Shown here piece after piece: positions 1-8,586 of a DNA stretch of 64,000 nucleotides (within the stretch, counting starts at the first letter, position 1; each line of letters starts with the position of its first letter). Under the pieces are notes generated by a model. It was not told where the DNA came from, did not search any database, and was given only the letters and a program-made list of their open reading frames with translations. Location: positions 682,001 through 746,000 of the forward strand of contig NZ_CP011773.1 of assembly GCF_001021385.1 (NCBI RefSeq). Direction: 5' to 3'. The position numbers were made by a program, and so were the translations under genes. This DNA is from Mycobacterium sp. EPa45 (GTDB taxonomy: Bacteria > Actinomycetota > Actinomycetes > Mycobacteriales > Mycobacteriaceae).

Positions 1-1
1 G

Positions 2-295
2 TTCACCCGCGCGACCAGCCTGCGCTTTGCCGCTGACGACACCCCGGCTGAGATGGAGGCGGCCTTCGCCGAGGTGCGTCAGGCGGTCGGCGACGTCGCT
101 GGTGCCCGCGACGCCGACACCCTCACGGAAGTGTTCTGGGCTGCGCTGCACGGACTGGTCACGCTCGGCCGCGCCGGGCGGCTCCGCCCCGGTTACGAGG
201 CGCAGCGGGTCAGACTGCTCGTCACCGAGTTCACCGACCGGGCCGGGACGTCAAGTGGTCGCCCTGTCGTCGACCACCGGCGCGGCGCCCGCTAG
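2..295 (+). CDS. TetR/AcrR family regulator, C-terminal part only (5' end outside window)
   Basis: An open frame runs in from the left window edge and stops at 293-295. The visible ~97 residues look like the ligand-binding C-terminal half of a TetR repressor: an aromatic helix containing FWAALHGLVTLGRAGRL resembles the conserved 'W..lHG...L...G' segment of TetR C-terminal domains. The DNA-binding N-terminus lies outside the window, so the identification rests on this one helix pattern. The last codons overlap the convergent SDR gene by four bases. It may regulate that SDR or its own upstream neighbours; this cannot be judged here. Confidence 0.6.
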   Translation, partial: FTRATSLRFAADDTPAEMEAAFAEVRQAVGDVAGARDADTLTEVFWAALHGLVTLGRAGRLRPGYEAQRVRLLVTEFTDRAGTSSGRPVVDHRRGAR

Positions 296-1155
296 TTCTG
301 CTCCGGGGTCTCCACGACGCCGGTGGCGCTCTGGGCGCGCTTCTCGTAGGCCGCGCGGGCGGTCGTGTCGAAGTCGAGGAACACCCGGTCGGTGCCCATC
401 TGCTTGGACAGCCAACGCCGTCCGCGCGGTGGCAGGAACATCACCGCGGCGGCCAAGAAGCGCGAGAAGCCCGGAACAGAGATCGACGTGGTCGGCTTGT
501 CCAGTGCCTTGACCACGGCGGCGGCGATGTCCTCGGGCTGCACCGGCTTTGTCGCGGCGGTGGTGTGCGTGCCCGAGATCAGCTCGGTGTTTGTGAATGT
601 CGGCATCACGCAGCTGATTTGGACACCCTGGGGGGCGAATTCGTCAGCCAGCCCGGTAGACAACCCAACCACCGCGAACTTGGTGCCGGCGTAGAGGGCC
701 TGCCCCGGCACGGCCAGCATGCCGGCCATCGAGGCGATGTTGACGATGTGACCGCTGCGGCGCCGGACCATTTCCGGCAGCACCAGCCGACAGCCGGTGA
801 GCACGCCGTAGAAGTTCACCTCGACGGCGGTGCGGACCGCTTGATCGGTGTGGTCGAGGAACGGGCCGACCGGCATGACCCCGGCGTTGTTGATCAGCAC
901 ATCGATGTGGCCGCCGCCGTCGGCGCGGGCCTTGTCCAGAAACGTCGCGAAGGACTCCGGGTCGCTGACGTCGAGCGGATAGCCCGAGACCGGGCCGAGC
1001 TTGCTGAGCTGCGCCACCGCCGACTCCTCCAGCGCCACGTCCCGGTCACCGATGACCACGCGCGCGCCGCGCTGCAGGAGTGCCCTCGCGGTGGCGAAAC
1101 CGATGCCCCGCGCGGCGCCGGTGATCGCGATGGTCTTGCCGCGGATGTTGTCCAT
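292..1155 (-). CDS. SDR family NAD(P)-dependent oxidoreductase
   Basis: A 287-residue short-chain dehydrogenase/reductase. The cofactor motif TGAARGIG is near residue 12, NNAG is near residue 90, and the catalytic Ser precedes YAGTK, giving the usual Ser-Tyr-Lys set. The C-terminus (from about residue 230) is longer than in classical SDRs and has a hydrophobic stretch (FLAAAVMFLPP), as in mycobacterial SDRs thought to be membrane-associated. The frame extends to a TTG at 1179, but the ATG at 1155 places the family's usual M..I.GK start correctly. Substrate is unknown. It is convergent with the TetR gene. Confidence 0.88.
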   Translation of the reverse strand: MDNIRGKTIAITGAARGIGFATARALLQRGARVVIGDRDVALEESAVAQLSKLGPVSGYPLDVSDPESFATFLDKARADGGGHIDVLINNAGVMPVGPFLDHTDQAVRTAVEVNFYGVLTGCRLVLPEMVRRRSGHIVNIASMAGMLAVPGQALYAGTKFAVVGLSTGLADEFAPQGVQISCVMPTFTNTELISGTHTTAATKPVQPEDIAAAVVKALDKPTTSISVPGFSRFLAAAVMFLPPRGRRWLSKQMGTDRVFLDFDTTARAAYEKRAQSATGVVETPEQN

Positions 1156-1242
1156 GGCCGGGAACTTTACAGGTGTCAACTTTCGGGTGAAAGGGTGTTT
1201 CGAGAATCACCTCGGATGGCGCCGTGCATGCACACTCGATGA

Positions 1243-1728
1243 GTGAGCGGATTGCGTTTCGTGCCCGTCAACCTCGACGACGCGCTGGCCGGACCGCTGC
1301 TGGCGGAGCTCGCCGTCGAGTACGCCACCCGCTATGAGGCGCCGGAAGCGGCGGTGGCGGCGTGGCTACGCAACCATTCGGCCGGTGAGTTCAGCCCGCC
1401 CGACGGAGGCATGTTCATCGGGGTGCTCGACGGACTGCCGGTGACCGGCGGGGCGTTCTGCCGCTTCGACGACGACACCGCCGAACTCAAACGAATCTGG
1501 ACCGACAGCCGGCACCGCCGGCAGGGTCATGCCGCTGCGCTCCTCGCGGCCCTGGAGACCGAGATCGCCCGCCGCGGCTACCGGCGCATCTACCTCACCA
1601 CCGGCAACCGGCAACCTGAAGCCGAGGCGCTCTACGACAGCTGTGGCTACAGCCGCCTGGCCGAGCCGCTACCCAGTGCTGCCGACCAGTATCCGATCGC
1701 TTTCGTCAAAGTCCTGTTCGACGGCTAG
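1243..1728 (+). CDS. GNAT family N-acetyltransferase
   Basis: A 161-residue GCN5-related acetyltransferase that would move an acetyl group from acetyl-CoA to an unknown amine. The acetyl-CoA pyrophosphate-binding segment RHRRQGHAAALL lies near residues 90-100. The C-terminal LYDSCGY is the usual last conserved block (Ala/Leu-Tyr...Gly-Tyr/Phe). The start is GTG at 1243. It stands alone between the divergent SDR and the monooxygenase operon. Confidence 0.85.
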   Translation: MSGLRFVPVNLDDALAGPLLAELAVEYATRYEAPEAAVAAWLRNHSAGEFSPPDGGMFIGVLDGLPVTGGAFCRFDDDTAELKRIWTDSRHRRQGHAAALLAALETEIARRGYRRIYLTTGNRQPEAEALYDSCGYSRLAEPLPSAADQYPIAFVKVLFDG

Positions 1729-1770
1729 CTGGGCACATTTGAAATCAGGGTGATCACAACCCCCGGTTCC

Positions 1771-1795
1771 GGAATGCGTTCTGCCACGGCACGTT
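1771..1795 (+). promoter_or_regulatory. Candidate ECF-sigma (SigE/SigH-like) promoter of the monooxygenase operon
   Basis: GGAAT (1771-1775), a 16-base spacer, then CGTT (1792-1795), with the first gene of the operon starting 13 bases later. Mycobacterial SigE/SigH promoters have GGAAC/T about 16-19 bases upstream of CGTT. This is a short-motif match by eye; chance occurrence is possible. Confidence 0.3.
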
Positions 1796-1808
1796 AGACA
1801 GTTGTGTG

Positions 1809-2900
1809 ATGGCGCAAAACCCTCTGCACCTCGGCGTCGCGCTCGACGGCTACGGCTGGCACCCGCGGGCCTGGCAGCACACGCTGGCCGCCGACCCGAC
1901 GGTCGGTCCGGTGACGTCCGGCCGGTACTGGACGGAGCTCGCCGCCACCGCCGAGCGCGGGCTGCTGGACTTTCTCACCATCGACGACAGCTTCACCGCT
2001 CAACCGGGGCGCCAGGCGCAGATCAGTCCGCGCCGGCTCGCCGGCCGGGCGGACGCGGTTCTGGTCGCGGCCAGGATCGCCCCGGTGACCCGCCACATCG
2101 GGCTCATCCCGGTGGCGACGGTCACCCACACCGAGCCGTTTCACGTCTCCAAAGCCATCGCGACACTGGATTTTGTCACCCGCGGCCGGGCCGGCTGGCA
2201 GGCCAGGGTGAGCCCGACCGCGCACGAGGCAGCCGTGTTTGGCCGGCGAACTGTGCCCGACGGAACCGAATTGTTCGACGAGGCAACCGACTTCGTCGAT
2301 GTGGTGCGACGACTGTGGGACAGCTGGGAGGACGACGCCGTCATCCGCGACGTCGCCACCGGCCGCTACGTCGACCGCGACAAGCTGCACTACATCGACT
2401 TCGCCGGCAGGTACTTCTCGGTCAAGGGCCCGTCGATCACCCCTCGCCCTCCGCAGGGCCAGCCGGTGGTCGCGGCCCTCGCGCACGCGCAGCGGGTATA
2501 TGACTTCGCCGCCGCCGCAGCCGATCTGGTATTCGTCACCCCGACCGACGAGGCCTCAGTCCGGGAGATACTGAGTCAGTTGAGTGGCGCGGCGAAGCCC
2601 GTCGCCGACCTGGTGGTTAGCTTCGGTGGCGACGGCGACTTCCGTTCCGATGCACTGATATTCACCGGCGGCCCCGCGCAGCTGGTCGAGGTGTTGCTGG
2701 GTTGGCGAGACCTCGGCCTGTCCGGGTTCCGGTTGCGTCCCGCGGTCAACGCTACCGACCTGCCGGTCATCGTCGACGAGGTGGTGCCACTGCTGCAGCG
2801 GGCCGGTCAATTTCGCACCCGCTACCGCGACGGCGAGACGCTGCGGGAACGGTTCGGCCTACCGGCCGCCGTCAACCGCTATGCGAAAGCGGGTGTGTGA
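1809..2900 (+). CDS. LLM-class flavin-dependent oxidoreductase (NtaA/DszA-like), first gene of trio
   Basis: 363 residues of the bacterial-luciferase-like (LLM) TIM-barrel superfamily. It opens with LHLGVALDGYGWHPRAW and contains the LDFLTIDDSF and IATLDFVTRGRAGW blocks characteristic of the NtaA/SnaA/DszA monooxygenase branch. These enzymes oxidise sulfur-, nitrogen- or carbon-containing small molecules with reduced FMN; the substrate here cannot be told. GTG (1806) and ATG (1809) are adjacent possible starts; ATG is chosen. The stop overlaps the next start by one base (TGATG), indicating translational coupling. No flavin reductase gene is nearby. Confidence 0.85.
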   Translation: MAQNPLHLGVALDGYGWHPRAWQHTLAADPTVGPVTSGRYWTELAATAERGLLDFLTIDDSFTAQPGRQAQISPRRLAGRADAVLVAARIAPVTRHIGLIPVATVTHTEPFHVSKAIATLDFVTRGRAGWQARVSPTAHEAAVFGRRTVPDGTELFDEATDFVDVVRRLWDSWEDDAVIRDVATGRYVDRDKLHYIDFAGRYFSVKGPSITPRPPQGQPVVAALAHAQRVYDFAAAAADLVFVTPTDEASVREILSQLSGAAKPVADLVVSFGGDGDFRSDALIFTGGPAQLVEVLLGWRDLGLSGFRLRPAVNATDLPVIVDEVVPLLQRAGQFRTRYRDGETLRERFGLPAAVNRYAKAGV

Positions 2901-4012
2901 TGAGCGTCCCGCTGTCGATCCTCGACCTTTCGCCGATCAGCGCGGGAAGCGATGCGGCCACCGCGCTGCACAACACCGTCGACCTGGCGCGTCACGCCGA
3001 ACAGTGGGGCTACCGCCGATATTGGGTCGCCGAGCACCACTTCGTCGCTGTCGCGAGTTCGGCTCCGGCGGTCTTGATCGGCCAGATCGCCGCGGCCACC
3101 GAACGGATCCGGGTGGGCGCCGCGGCGGTCCAACTCGGGTACACCACCGCGCTGGCCGTCGTCGAGAGCTTCGGTATGCTCGAGCAATTCCACCCCGGGC
3201 GCATCGACCTCGGGCTCGGTCGCTCGGGTCAGCGCCGAAAAGAAGCCGAGCGCGGCGAGCAGCCGCCGCGCCCCGCTGAACCCTGGCGTGAGGTCGACGG
3301 CGTCGTGGTGCCGTCGGCGTTCGATACGCGGACATTGCTCGCCAGCCCGCGGATGCGGGCGCTGTCAACGGTTCTCACCCAGCCCGAGGCCGTGTCGCCG
3401 GACTTCGCCGACCAGGTCGGCGACGTCCTGGCGCTGCTCGACGGCAGCCACACGGTGCAGGATTTCCCCGTCCACGCCGTACCCGGGGAGGACTCCGGTC
3501 TCACACCCTGGATTTTCGGCAGCAGTAGGGGACAGAGCGCCGAAGTCGCCGGGGCGCGGGGCCTGCCGTTCGTCGCGAGCTATCACATCACGCCCAGCTC
3601 GGCGCTCGACGCCGTCGAGGCCTACCGGGCCGCCTTCACCCCGTCGCTGCATCTGTCGAAACCACACGTGGTGGTCTCCGCCGACGTCGTCGTCGCCGAC
3701 GACTCCGCCACCGCGCACCATCTGGCGAAACCGTTTGGGCGATGGGTGTATTCGATTCGTGCGCAGGGCGGGGCGGTGCCGTACCCGGATCCCGACACCG
3801 TCGAACCGCTGACCGACCAGGAGCGGGCCGTGGTCGAGGACCGGCTCGCCACCCAATTCGTCGGCGACGCCGAGGAGGTGGCCGACAAGCTCGCCGCCCT
3901 GGTACGGGTCACCGCCGCGGACGAGCTGGTGGTGACGACCGCGACTCATCAGCACGCCGACCGGTTGCGCTCATACGAACTATTGGCCAAACGTTGGGGT
4001 GTGGCAGGATGA
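2900..4012 (+). CDS. LLM-class flavin-dependent oxidoreductase (MsnO8-like), second gene of trio
   Basis: 370 residues. The start MSVPLSILDLSPI, the YWVAEHHF block and SSAPAVLIGQIAAAT are typical of the MsnO8-type branch of the luciferase-like superfamily. GRIDLGLGRSGQRR follows near residue 110. The frame is open upstream, but the ATG at 2900 sits on the stop of the preceding gene (TGATG) and matches the family N-terminus. It overlaps the next gene by four bases (ATGA). The cofactor is probably FMN; some superfamily members use F420. Substrate unknown. Confidence 0.83.
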   Translation: MSVPLSILDLSPISAGSDAATALHNTVDLARHAEQWGYRRYWVAEHHFVAVASSAPAVLIGQIAAATERIRVGAAAVQLGYTTALAVVESFGMLEQFHPGRIDLGLGRSGQRRKEAERGEQPPRPAEPWREVDGVVVPSAFDTRTLLASPRMRALSTVLTQPEAVSPDFADQVGDVLALLDGSHTVQDFPVHAVPGEDSGLTPWIFGSSRGQSAEVAGARGLPFVASYHITPSSALDAVEAYRAAFTPSLHLSKPHVVVSADVVVADDSATAHHLAKPFGRWVYSIRAQGGAVPYPDPDTVEPLTDQERAVVEDRLATQFVGDAEEVADKLAALVRVTAADELVVTTATHQHADRLRSYELLAKRWGVAG

Positions 4013-5376
4013 CTCGCGAAGGTAAGCAGCGCAAGCAGGTTCACCTGGCGGCACACTTCCCCGGGGTGAACAACACGACCGTGTGGTCCGATCCGGACTC
4101 CGGCAGTCAGGTGGAGTTCGACTCGTTCATCCATCTCGCCCGTAAGGCCGAAGAGGGGCTGTTCGACTTCTTCTTCCTCGCCGAGGGCCTGCGACTGCGT
4201 GAGCACCGCGGCCGGATCCACGACCTGGACGTGGTGGGTCGCCCCGACACCTTCACGGTACTGGCGGCGCTCGCGGCCGTCACCGAACACATCGGCCTGG
4301 CCGGCACGATCAACACCACGTTCAACGAGCCGTTCGAGGTGTCCCGGCAATTCGCCAGTCTCGACCACCTCTCCGATGGCCGTGCAGCGTGGAACATGGT
4401 GACGTCGTCGGATGCGTTCACCGGCGAAAACTTCAGGCGTGGCGGCTTTCTCGAGCACGCCGACCGCTACCGGCGCGCCGAGGAATTCATCACCGTCGCC
4501 CGTGAGTTCTGGGACAGCTGGGCCGCCGACGCGGTGATCGCCGACCCGGAGACCGGCACCTACGTCGACCCGGACCGGATCAAGACGGTGTCACACCGTG
4601 GCCCGCAGTTCGACATCCGTGGGGTGAGTACGTTGCCCGGGGGGCCGCAGGGCCATCCGGTGCTCTTGCAGGCCGGCGACTCCGACGAGGGCCGCGATTT
4701 CGGCGCCAAGCACGCCGACGCTCTGTTCACCGGGCACGGTGCGCTCGACGACGGGCAGCGTTACTATGCCGACGTCAAGTCCCGCGCGGTGGCGCACGGC
4801 CGAAATCCCGACCACCTCATGGTATTTCCCGCGGCGACGTTCGTCCTCGGCGATACCGCCGCCGATGCCGAGGAGAAGGCCCACTACATCCGGCGCCAGC
4901 AGGTCACTCCGCAGACCGCGATCGCGATGCTCGAACAGGTCTGGCAGCGCGACCTGTCCGGCTACGACCCGGACGGCCCGTTACCCGACGTCGAACCCGC
5001 CGACGACCCGACCGTCAGCCAGGGCCGGGTGCGACACGGTGACCCCAAGGCGCTAGCCAACGCCTGGCGGCAGCGGTCCGAGGCCGACAATCTGTCGATC
5101 CGGGAACTGGTCATCGCGGTCACCAGCAGGCAGCAGTTCGTGGGCACCGCCGAGCATGTCGCGGCCGAGATCGACCGGCACGTCCAAGCCGATGCCTGCG
5201 ACGGGTTCATCCTGGTTCCGCATCTGACCCCGCATGGGCTGGACGAGTTCATCGACACCGTCGTGCCGCTACTACAGGAGCGCGGCGTCTACCGCACCGC
5301 CTACGAAGGCGTCACGCTGCGTGACAACCTCGGATTGAATGCGCCGGAGCGCAGCCGTCAGGCCGGAGTCGCCTGA
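4009..5376 (+). CDS. NtaA/DmoA-family FMN-dependent monooxygenase, third gene of trio
   Basis: 455 residues, full length for the nitrilotriacetate/dibenzothiophene-sulfone monooxygenase component A family. Clear blocks are FDFFFLAEGLRLR, the NTTFNEPFEVSRQFASLDHLS region and GRAAWNMVTS, followed by the family's FWDSW segment. The ATG at 4009 overlaps the previous stop (ATGA), so the three LLM genes form one translationally coupled operon. The partner flavin reductase that this family needs is not in the window. The 3' end overlaps the convergent MBL gene by 19 bases. Confidence 0.88.
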   Translation: MTREGKQRKQVHLAAHFPGVNNTTVWSDPDSGSQVEFDSFIHLARKAEEGLFDFFFLAEGLRLREHRGRIHDLDVVGRPDTFTVLAALAAVTEHIGLAGTINTTFNEPFEVSRQFASLDHLSDGRAAWNMVTSSDAFTGENFRRGGFLEHADRYRRAEEFITVAREFWDSWAADAVIADPETGTYVDPDRIKTVSHRGPQFDIRGVSTLPGGPQGHPVLLQAGDSDEGRDFGAKHADALFTGHGALDDGQRYYADVKSRAVAHGRNPDHLMVFPAATFVLGDTAADAEEKAHYIRRQQVTPQTAIAMLEQVWQRDLSGYDPDGPLPDVEPADDPTVSQGRVRHGDPKALANAWRQRSEADNLSIRELVIAVTSRQQFVGTAEHVAAEIDRHVQADACDGFILVPHLTPHGLDEFIDTVVPLLQERGVYRTAYEGVTLRDNLGLNAPERSRQAGVA

Positions 5377-6092
5377 CGCGCCGCGTCGCGCACGGGCCCC
5401 ACCCACAGGTCACCGTGCCCGGGTATCAGCACATCGGCCTCCAGCATCGCCAGCGCCGACAGGCTGCGCACGCAGCCCGACTCGTCGTGGTTGAACACCC
5501 GGTGCAGGAGCTGCGGACCCTTGTTGGGCGCCAGCGGATGTCCGGTCACCAGCGCGTCGCCGGCGACCAGCACCCCGTCGACGATGTAGGAGCAGTGCCC
5601 ACCGGTGTGGCCCGGTGTCGGCACGGCCACCGGCCGGCCGGGCAGCGTCGAGGCAATGTCGTCGGTGAGTACGCCCGCCGTCGGAATGCCTTCGTGGGTC
5701 AATGCGCCCTTGCGCATGATGTCCAGCGACCACTTCACCCAGCGGGGCTGCCAGGCGTGCCTCATCAGGTCGACCGGGGACGCCTGCTGCAGGTATTCGC
5801 GTTTGGCGTGGCCGACCTCGTCGGCGTGGCAGTAGACCGGGGTGCCGTGGGTCTTGGCGAACCAGATCGCGGTGCCGAAGTGGTCGACGTGGGCGTGGGT
5901 CAGCAGGATCGCCGTCACGTCAGTCGGGCCGAACCCCAATTCGCGAAGCGACGTCAGCACGTCGTCGCGGCTGCCCGGAAAGCCGGCGTCGATCAGCATG
6001 ACACCGGCGTCGTCGCTGACCACCGTCCAATTGACCAGTGGTGTCTGCGCCATGTGGACGTGTTCGGTGATTGCGGTCAGGGCCACGGCCAT
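5358..6092 (-). CDS. MBL-fold metallo-hydrolase (Rv0406c-like)
   Basis: 244 residues with the metallo-beta-lactamase fold. LTHAHVDHFG near residue 63 is the HxHxDH metal-binding motif; further ligands are the His in PTPGHTGGHCSY, the Asp in VAGDAL and the C-terminal His in LIPGHGD. It probably hydrolyses a small ester, thioester or lactone using a dinuclear metal site. It lies divergently next to fgd1, exactly as Rv0406c does in M. tuberculosis, which supports orthology. Substrate unknown. Confidence 0.87.
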   Translation of the reverse strand: MAVALTAITEHVHMAQTPLVNWTVVSDDAGVMLIDAGFPGSRDDVLTSLRELGFGPTDVTAILLTHAHVDHFGTAIWFAKTHGTPVYCHADEVGHAKREYLQQASPVDLMRHAWQPRWVKWSLDIMRKGALTHEGIPTAGVLTDDIASTLPGRPVAVPTPGHTGGHCSYIVDGVLVAGDALVTGHPLAPNKGPQLLHRVFNHDESGCVRSLSALAMLEADVLIPGHGDLWVGPVRDAARQATPA

Positions 6093-6168
6093 GTCGCGAG
6101 TCTAGGCGCGCATCCTCGACTAGGACTCGGTCACTCGTCGTCCGGCGAAGGGGAGTAGAAACGAGAGC

Positions 6169-7179
6169 GTGGCTGAACTGAAACTGGGTTACAAGGCGTC
6201 GGCGGAGCAGTTCGCGCCGCGTGAGTTGGTCGAGCTGGCGGTGCTGGCCGAGGCGCACGGGATGGACAGCGCGACGGTGAGCGACCACTTCCAGCCGTGG
6301 CGTCACGAAGGCGGCCACGCGCCGTTCTCGCTGGCGTGGATGACAGCGGTGGGCGAGCGCACCAAGCGGCTGATCTTGGGCACGTCGGTGCTGACCCCCA
6401 CCTTCCGCTACAACCCGGCGGTGATCGCCCAGGCGTTCGCCACCATGGGATGTCTCTACCCGGATCGGATCTTCCTCGGGGTCGGCACCGGTGAGTCGCT
6501 CAACGAGATAGCCACGGGGTACGAGGGCGAATGGCCGGAGTTCAAGGAGCGCTACGCCCGGCTGCGCGAATCGGTGCGGTTGATGCGCGAGCTGTGGCTG
6601 GGCGACCGGGTCGATTTCGAAGGCGAGTACTACAAGACCAAGGGTGCCTCGATCTATGACGTGCCCGAGGGCGGCATCCCGATCTACATCGCCGCGGGCG
6701 GACCCCAGGTGGCCAAGTACGCCGGACGCGCCGGTGACGGATTCATCTGCACGTCCGGCAAGGGCGAGGAGCTGTATAAGGACAAGCTCATCCCCGCCAT
6801 GAAAGAGGGTGCCGAGGCGGCGGGCAAGAACCCTGACGATATCGACCGCATGATCGAGATCAAGATCTCCTACGACACCGATCCCGAACTGGCGCTGGAG
6901 AATACGCGATTCTGGGCGCCGCTGTCGCTGACCGCCGAGCAGAAGACCAACATCCACGACCCGCTCGAGATGGAGAAGGCAGCCGACGAGCTGCCCATCG
7001 AGCAGGTCGCCAAGCGGTGGATCGTGGCCTCGGATCCCGACGAAGCAGTCGCCAAGGTCAAGGACTACGTCGACTGGGGCTTGAATCACTTGGTGTTCCA
7101 CGCTCCCGGCCACGACCAGCGCCGGTTCCTGGAGCTGTTCCAGAAGGACCTCGAGCCGCGGTTGCGTAAACTCGGCTAG
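6169..7179 (+). CDS. fgd1: F420-dependent glucose-6-phosphate dehydrogenase
   Basis: 336 residues, the usual length. It oxidises glucose-6-phosphate to 6-phosphogluconolactone while reducing coenzyme F420, the cell's main source of F420H2. Residues known to be important in the M. tuberculosis enzyme are all in place: Glu13, His40, Trp44 and Glu109 (in GVGTGES). The start is GTG at 6169, preceded by an AGGGGAG ribosome site. F420H2 made here could serve F420-dependent members of the LLM family, and three LLM genes lie just upstream. Gene order with the MBL gene and pta-ackA matches Rv0406c-Rv0409. Confidence 0.97.
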   Translation: MAELKLGYKASAEQFAPRELVELAVLAEAHGMDSATVSDHFQPWRHEGGHAPFSLAWMTAVGERTKRLILGTSVLTPTFRYNPAVIAQAFATMGCLYPDRIFLGVGTGESLNEIATGYEGEWPEFKERYARLRESVRLMRELWLGDRVDFEGEYYKTKGASIYDVPEGGIPIYIAAGGPQVAKYAGRAGDGFICTSGKGEELYKDKLIPAMKEGAEAAGKNPDDIDRMIEIKISYDTDPELALENTRFWAPLSLTAEQKTNIHDPLEMEKAADELPIEQVAKRWIVASDPDEAVAKVKDYVDWGLNHLVFHAPGHDQRRFLELFQKDLEPRLRKLG

Positions 7180-7184
7180 GACTT

Positions 7185-8300
7185 TCAGCTGGGGTGAGGA
7201 ACGGCCAGGACATGGCTGACCACGTCAGCCATGTTGCGCCGGAATGCGCTGCGCGAGAACGTCTCGGCGTGACGGCGGATCTGCGCCGAATCGAACGCAG
7301 CACTGTCGAAATGTGCCAGCACATCCGCGAACCGACCGATGACCGATTCATCGTCGCCCGGCGGAATCAAGGTGCCGGTGACGCCGTCGATCACGCTGTC
7401 CAGCACGCCGCCCACGCCGAGTGCGATCATCGGGGTCCCGCATGCCATAGCCTCCACCGGCACGATCCCGAAGTCTTCTTCACCAGGCATGAGACAAGCC
7501 TTGGCGCGTCGCAGGACGCTCCGGAGTTCCTCGTTCGAGACTCGTCCGAGAAACGTGATGTCCTTGCCGCCAGCCAGCTTTCGGCAGTCCTCCAAATCCC
7601 GGCCGCCACCGACGACCACCAACTTCACCCCGGCCTCGGCGGCAGCCTTGACGGCGATATCAGGTCGTTTATAGGCAACGAGGCGGCCCGCGAGGACGAA
7701 GTAGTCCTCAACCGGTTCGGTCGGGTCCGGTGTGAAGAATTCGGTGTCCACCGGAGGGTGAACGACCTCCGCCTCGCGATGCCAATGCTTTCTGATCCGA
7801 TCGGCGACGGCGGTGCTGTTGGCAACAATCGTGGTCAGCTTCTTCGCGGCGCTCAGCTCGGTGTTGACCGCGATGTGCGACAGCGCTTGGAGTGCCAATC
7901 GACCGGGTAGTGAGCCCGCCTCGGCGTCACGCATCTTCTTGTTCCACGCCCAGCGCGCCGGGGAATGAACATAGGCGATCGTCGGTCGCGTTCCGGCCAC
8001 TTCAGCGGCTGCCACAGCGAAGGCGTGGTGGCTGATGATGACGGCCTCCGCCGACCCGAAATCGCATCGCCTGAACCAGGCTGCTGCGAGCGGAAGCAAC
8101 GGTGCATAGCTTCGATAGCCGAGGTAGCGATATCCCTGCGACAGTGGCCCGGTCACCACCCGATCGGTGAACTCGGCGGTTACCCGGCGATCCACAATCG
8201 GAATGTAGACCGGTGCGTCGGGCCACTCGCGTGCCAATTGCGTGACGACATGTTCGGACCCCGCGATCTCCGTCAGCCGTTCGTGGACGATTGCGATCAC
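7185..8300 (-). CDS. GT4-family glycosyltransferase
   Basis: 371 residues with a GT-B fold. The N-terminal acceptor half begins IAIVHERLTEIAGSEHV, and the C-terminal donor-binding half has the FVLAGRLVAYKRPD block and the EEDFGIVPVEAMACGTP block, containing the E-x7-E motif of GT4 enzymes. It is likely a nucleotide-sugar (often GDP-mannose) transferase acting at the cytoplasmic face in glycolipid or polysaccharide synthesis; acceptor unknown. The start is GTG at 8300 with GGGGAGGTGAGAC just upstream. It is inserted between fgd1 and pta relative to M. tuberculosis. Confidence 0.85.
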   Translation of the reverse strand: MIAIVHERLTEIAGSEHVVTQLAREWPDAPVYIPIVDRRVTAEFTDRVVTGPLSQGYRYLGYRSYAPLLPLAAAWFRRCDFGSAEAVIISHHAFAVAAAEVAGTRPTIAYVHSPARWAWNKKMRDAEAGSLPGRLALQALSHIAVNTELSAAKKLTTIVANSTAVADRIRKHWHREAEVVHPPVDTEFFTPDPTEPVEDYFVLAGRLVAYKRPDIAVKAAAEAGVKLVVVGGGRDLEDCRKLAGGKDITFLGRVSNEELRSVLRRAKACLMPGEEDFGIVPVEAMACGTPMIALGVGGVLDSVIDGVTGTLIPPGDDESVIGRFADVLAHFDSAAFDSAQIRRHAETFSRSAFRRNMADVVSHVLAVPHPS

Positions 8301-8537
8301 GTCTCACCTCCCCACTGCAGACTCAGTTGCCTGTCACAAGCCAGGACAAACGTCCTCCGGCCGCCAGCATATTCTCGCCCGGCGATCGTCCGGGCCCTTT
8401 TGAATTCATCCGCGAGCCTGGTCATTCGACGTGATGTGCGAGCGGCCGAGCGTGGGCACGTAAGAAAGCGAATCTAACTGTCGGGACGACAATTTCAGTG
8501 CGGAAGTCTGGACAACCGAAATTGGTACGGCGTGGTG

Positions 8538-8582
8538 ATGGCGGATGAAACTGTCGGTTCCGCTTCGAGTACGACAAGCTAG
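8538..8582 (+). CDS. Possible 14-codon leader ORF upstream of pta
   Basis: A short frame opens with ATG at 8538 and stops at TAG 8580-8582, four bases before the GTG taken as the pta start. Its product would begin MADETVGSA. Many Pta proteins also start MAD, so this could be the remnant of the true pta start after a frame change, a translated leader coupled to pta, or chance. No strong ribosome site is seen. Confidence 0.2.
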   Translation: MADETVGSASSTTS

Positions 8583-8586
8583 GGGT

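Noticed and set aside
1156..1242. Possible TetR operator in the SDR-GNAT intergenic region (TTTCACCC/GGTGTC-like pieces)
   Set aside because: The half sites do not form a convincing inverted repeat.
5920..7113. 397-aa frame antisense to fgd1
   Set aside because: Covers the certain fgd1 gene on the other strand; composition typical of an antisense shadow.
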